From Bacillota bacterium (GTDB lineage Bacteria; Bacillota; Desulfotomaculia; Desulfotomaculales; Desulfotomaculaceae): 5,444 nucleotides of DNA. The stretch is taken from assembly GCA_023481335.1 (NCBI GenBank), contig JAMCWI010000115.1, forward strand, positions 1 to 5,444, read 5' to 3'. The notes beneath the pieces were generated by a model. The model was not told where the DNA came from. It saw only the letters and a list, made by a program, of their open reading frames with translations, and made no database searches. The translations under genes were made by a program, and so were the position numbers. Positions 5,444 through 5,444 of this stretch are shown here, in pieces; the first letter of the stretch is position 1; each line of letters opens with the position of its first letter.

Positions 5444-5444
5444 T

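Overview
This window looks like chromosomal DNA from a Gram-positive, probably spore-forming Firmicute, most likely a Clostridia member of the Desulfotomaculum/Pelotomaculum (Peptococcaceae-like) type. The evidence is the gene order thrS ... infC-rpmI-rplT, a T-box leader on thrS, a leader with an intrinsic attenuator ahead of infC, strong AGGAGG-type ribosome binding sites, and a promoter that fits the sporulation/stationary-phase factor sigma-H. The lineage is inferred from sequence character; no database was searched. Every gene I can support lies on the minus strand, so transcription runs from high to low coordinates.

Layout in the direction of transcription. Positions 5443-5008 hold a sigma-A promoter and a long T-box leader with a threonine specifier (ACC), the conserved T-box sequence and a terminator. 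Positions 5007-3082 are thrS (threonyl-tRNA synthetase), followed by a probable terminator at 3052-3010. Positions 2989-2870 hold a sigma-H-like promoter, overlapped by an inverted repeat, and a short untranslated region. Positions 2869-1295 encode a membrane-anchored diguanylate cyclase with an extracytoplasmic Cache/DctB-like sensor and an intact GGEEF site. Positions 1275-1057 hold a near-consensus sigma-A promoter and the infC leader with its attenuator. Then come infC (1056-541, starting at the rare codon ATT), rpmI (523-332, GTG start) and the 5' part of rplT (283-1, running off the window).

Three translation units are each controlled by their own product or substrate. thrS senses uncharged tRNA-Thr through the T-box. 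The infC-rpmI-rplT operon is probably attenuated by L20 at its leader. infC initiation is probably limited by IF3 itself because of the ATT start. The diguanylate cyclase is the outsider: it sits between thrS and infC, has its own predicted stationary-phase/sporulation promoter, and has no visible terminator before the infC promoter.

I see no mobile element, CRISPR array, tRNA or rRNA, and no convincing plus-strand gene. Most of the window is well-understood core machinery. The parts worth a second look are the sigma-H-type control of a c-di-GMP enzyme inside a translation locus, and the RNA regulatory structures.
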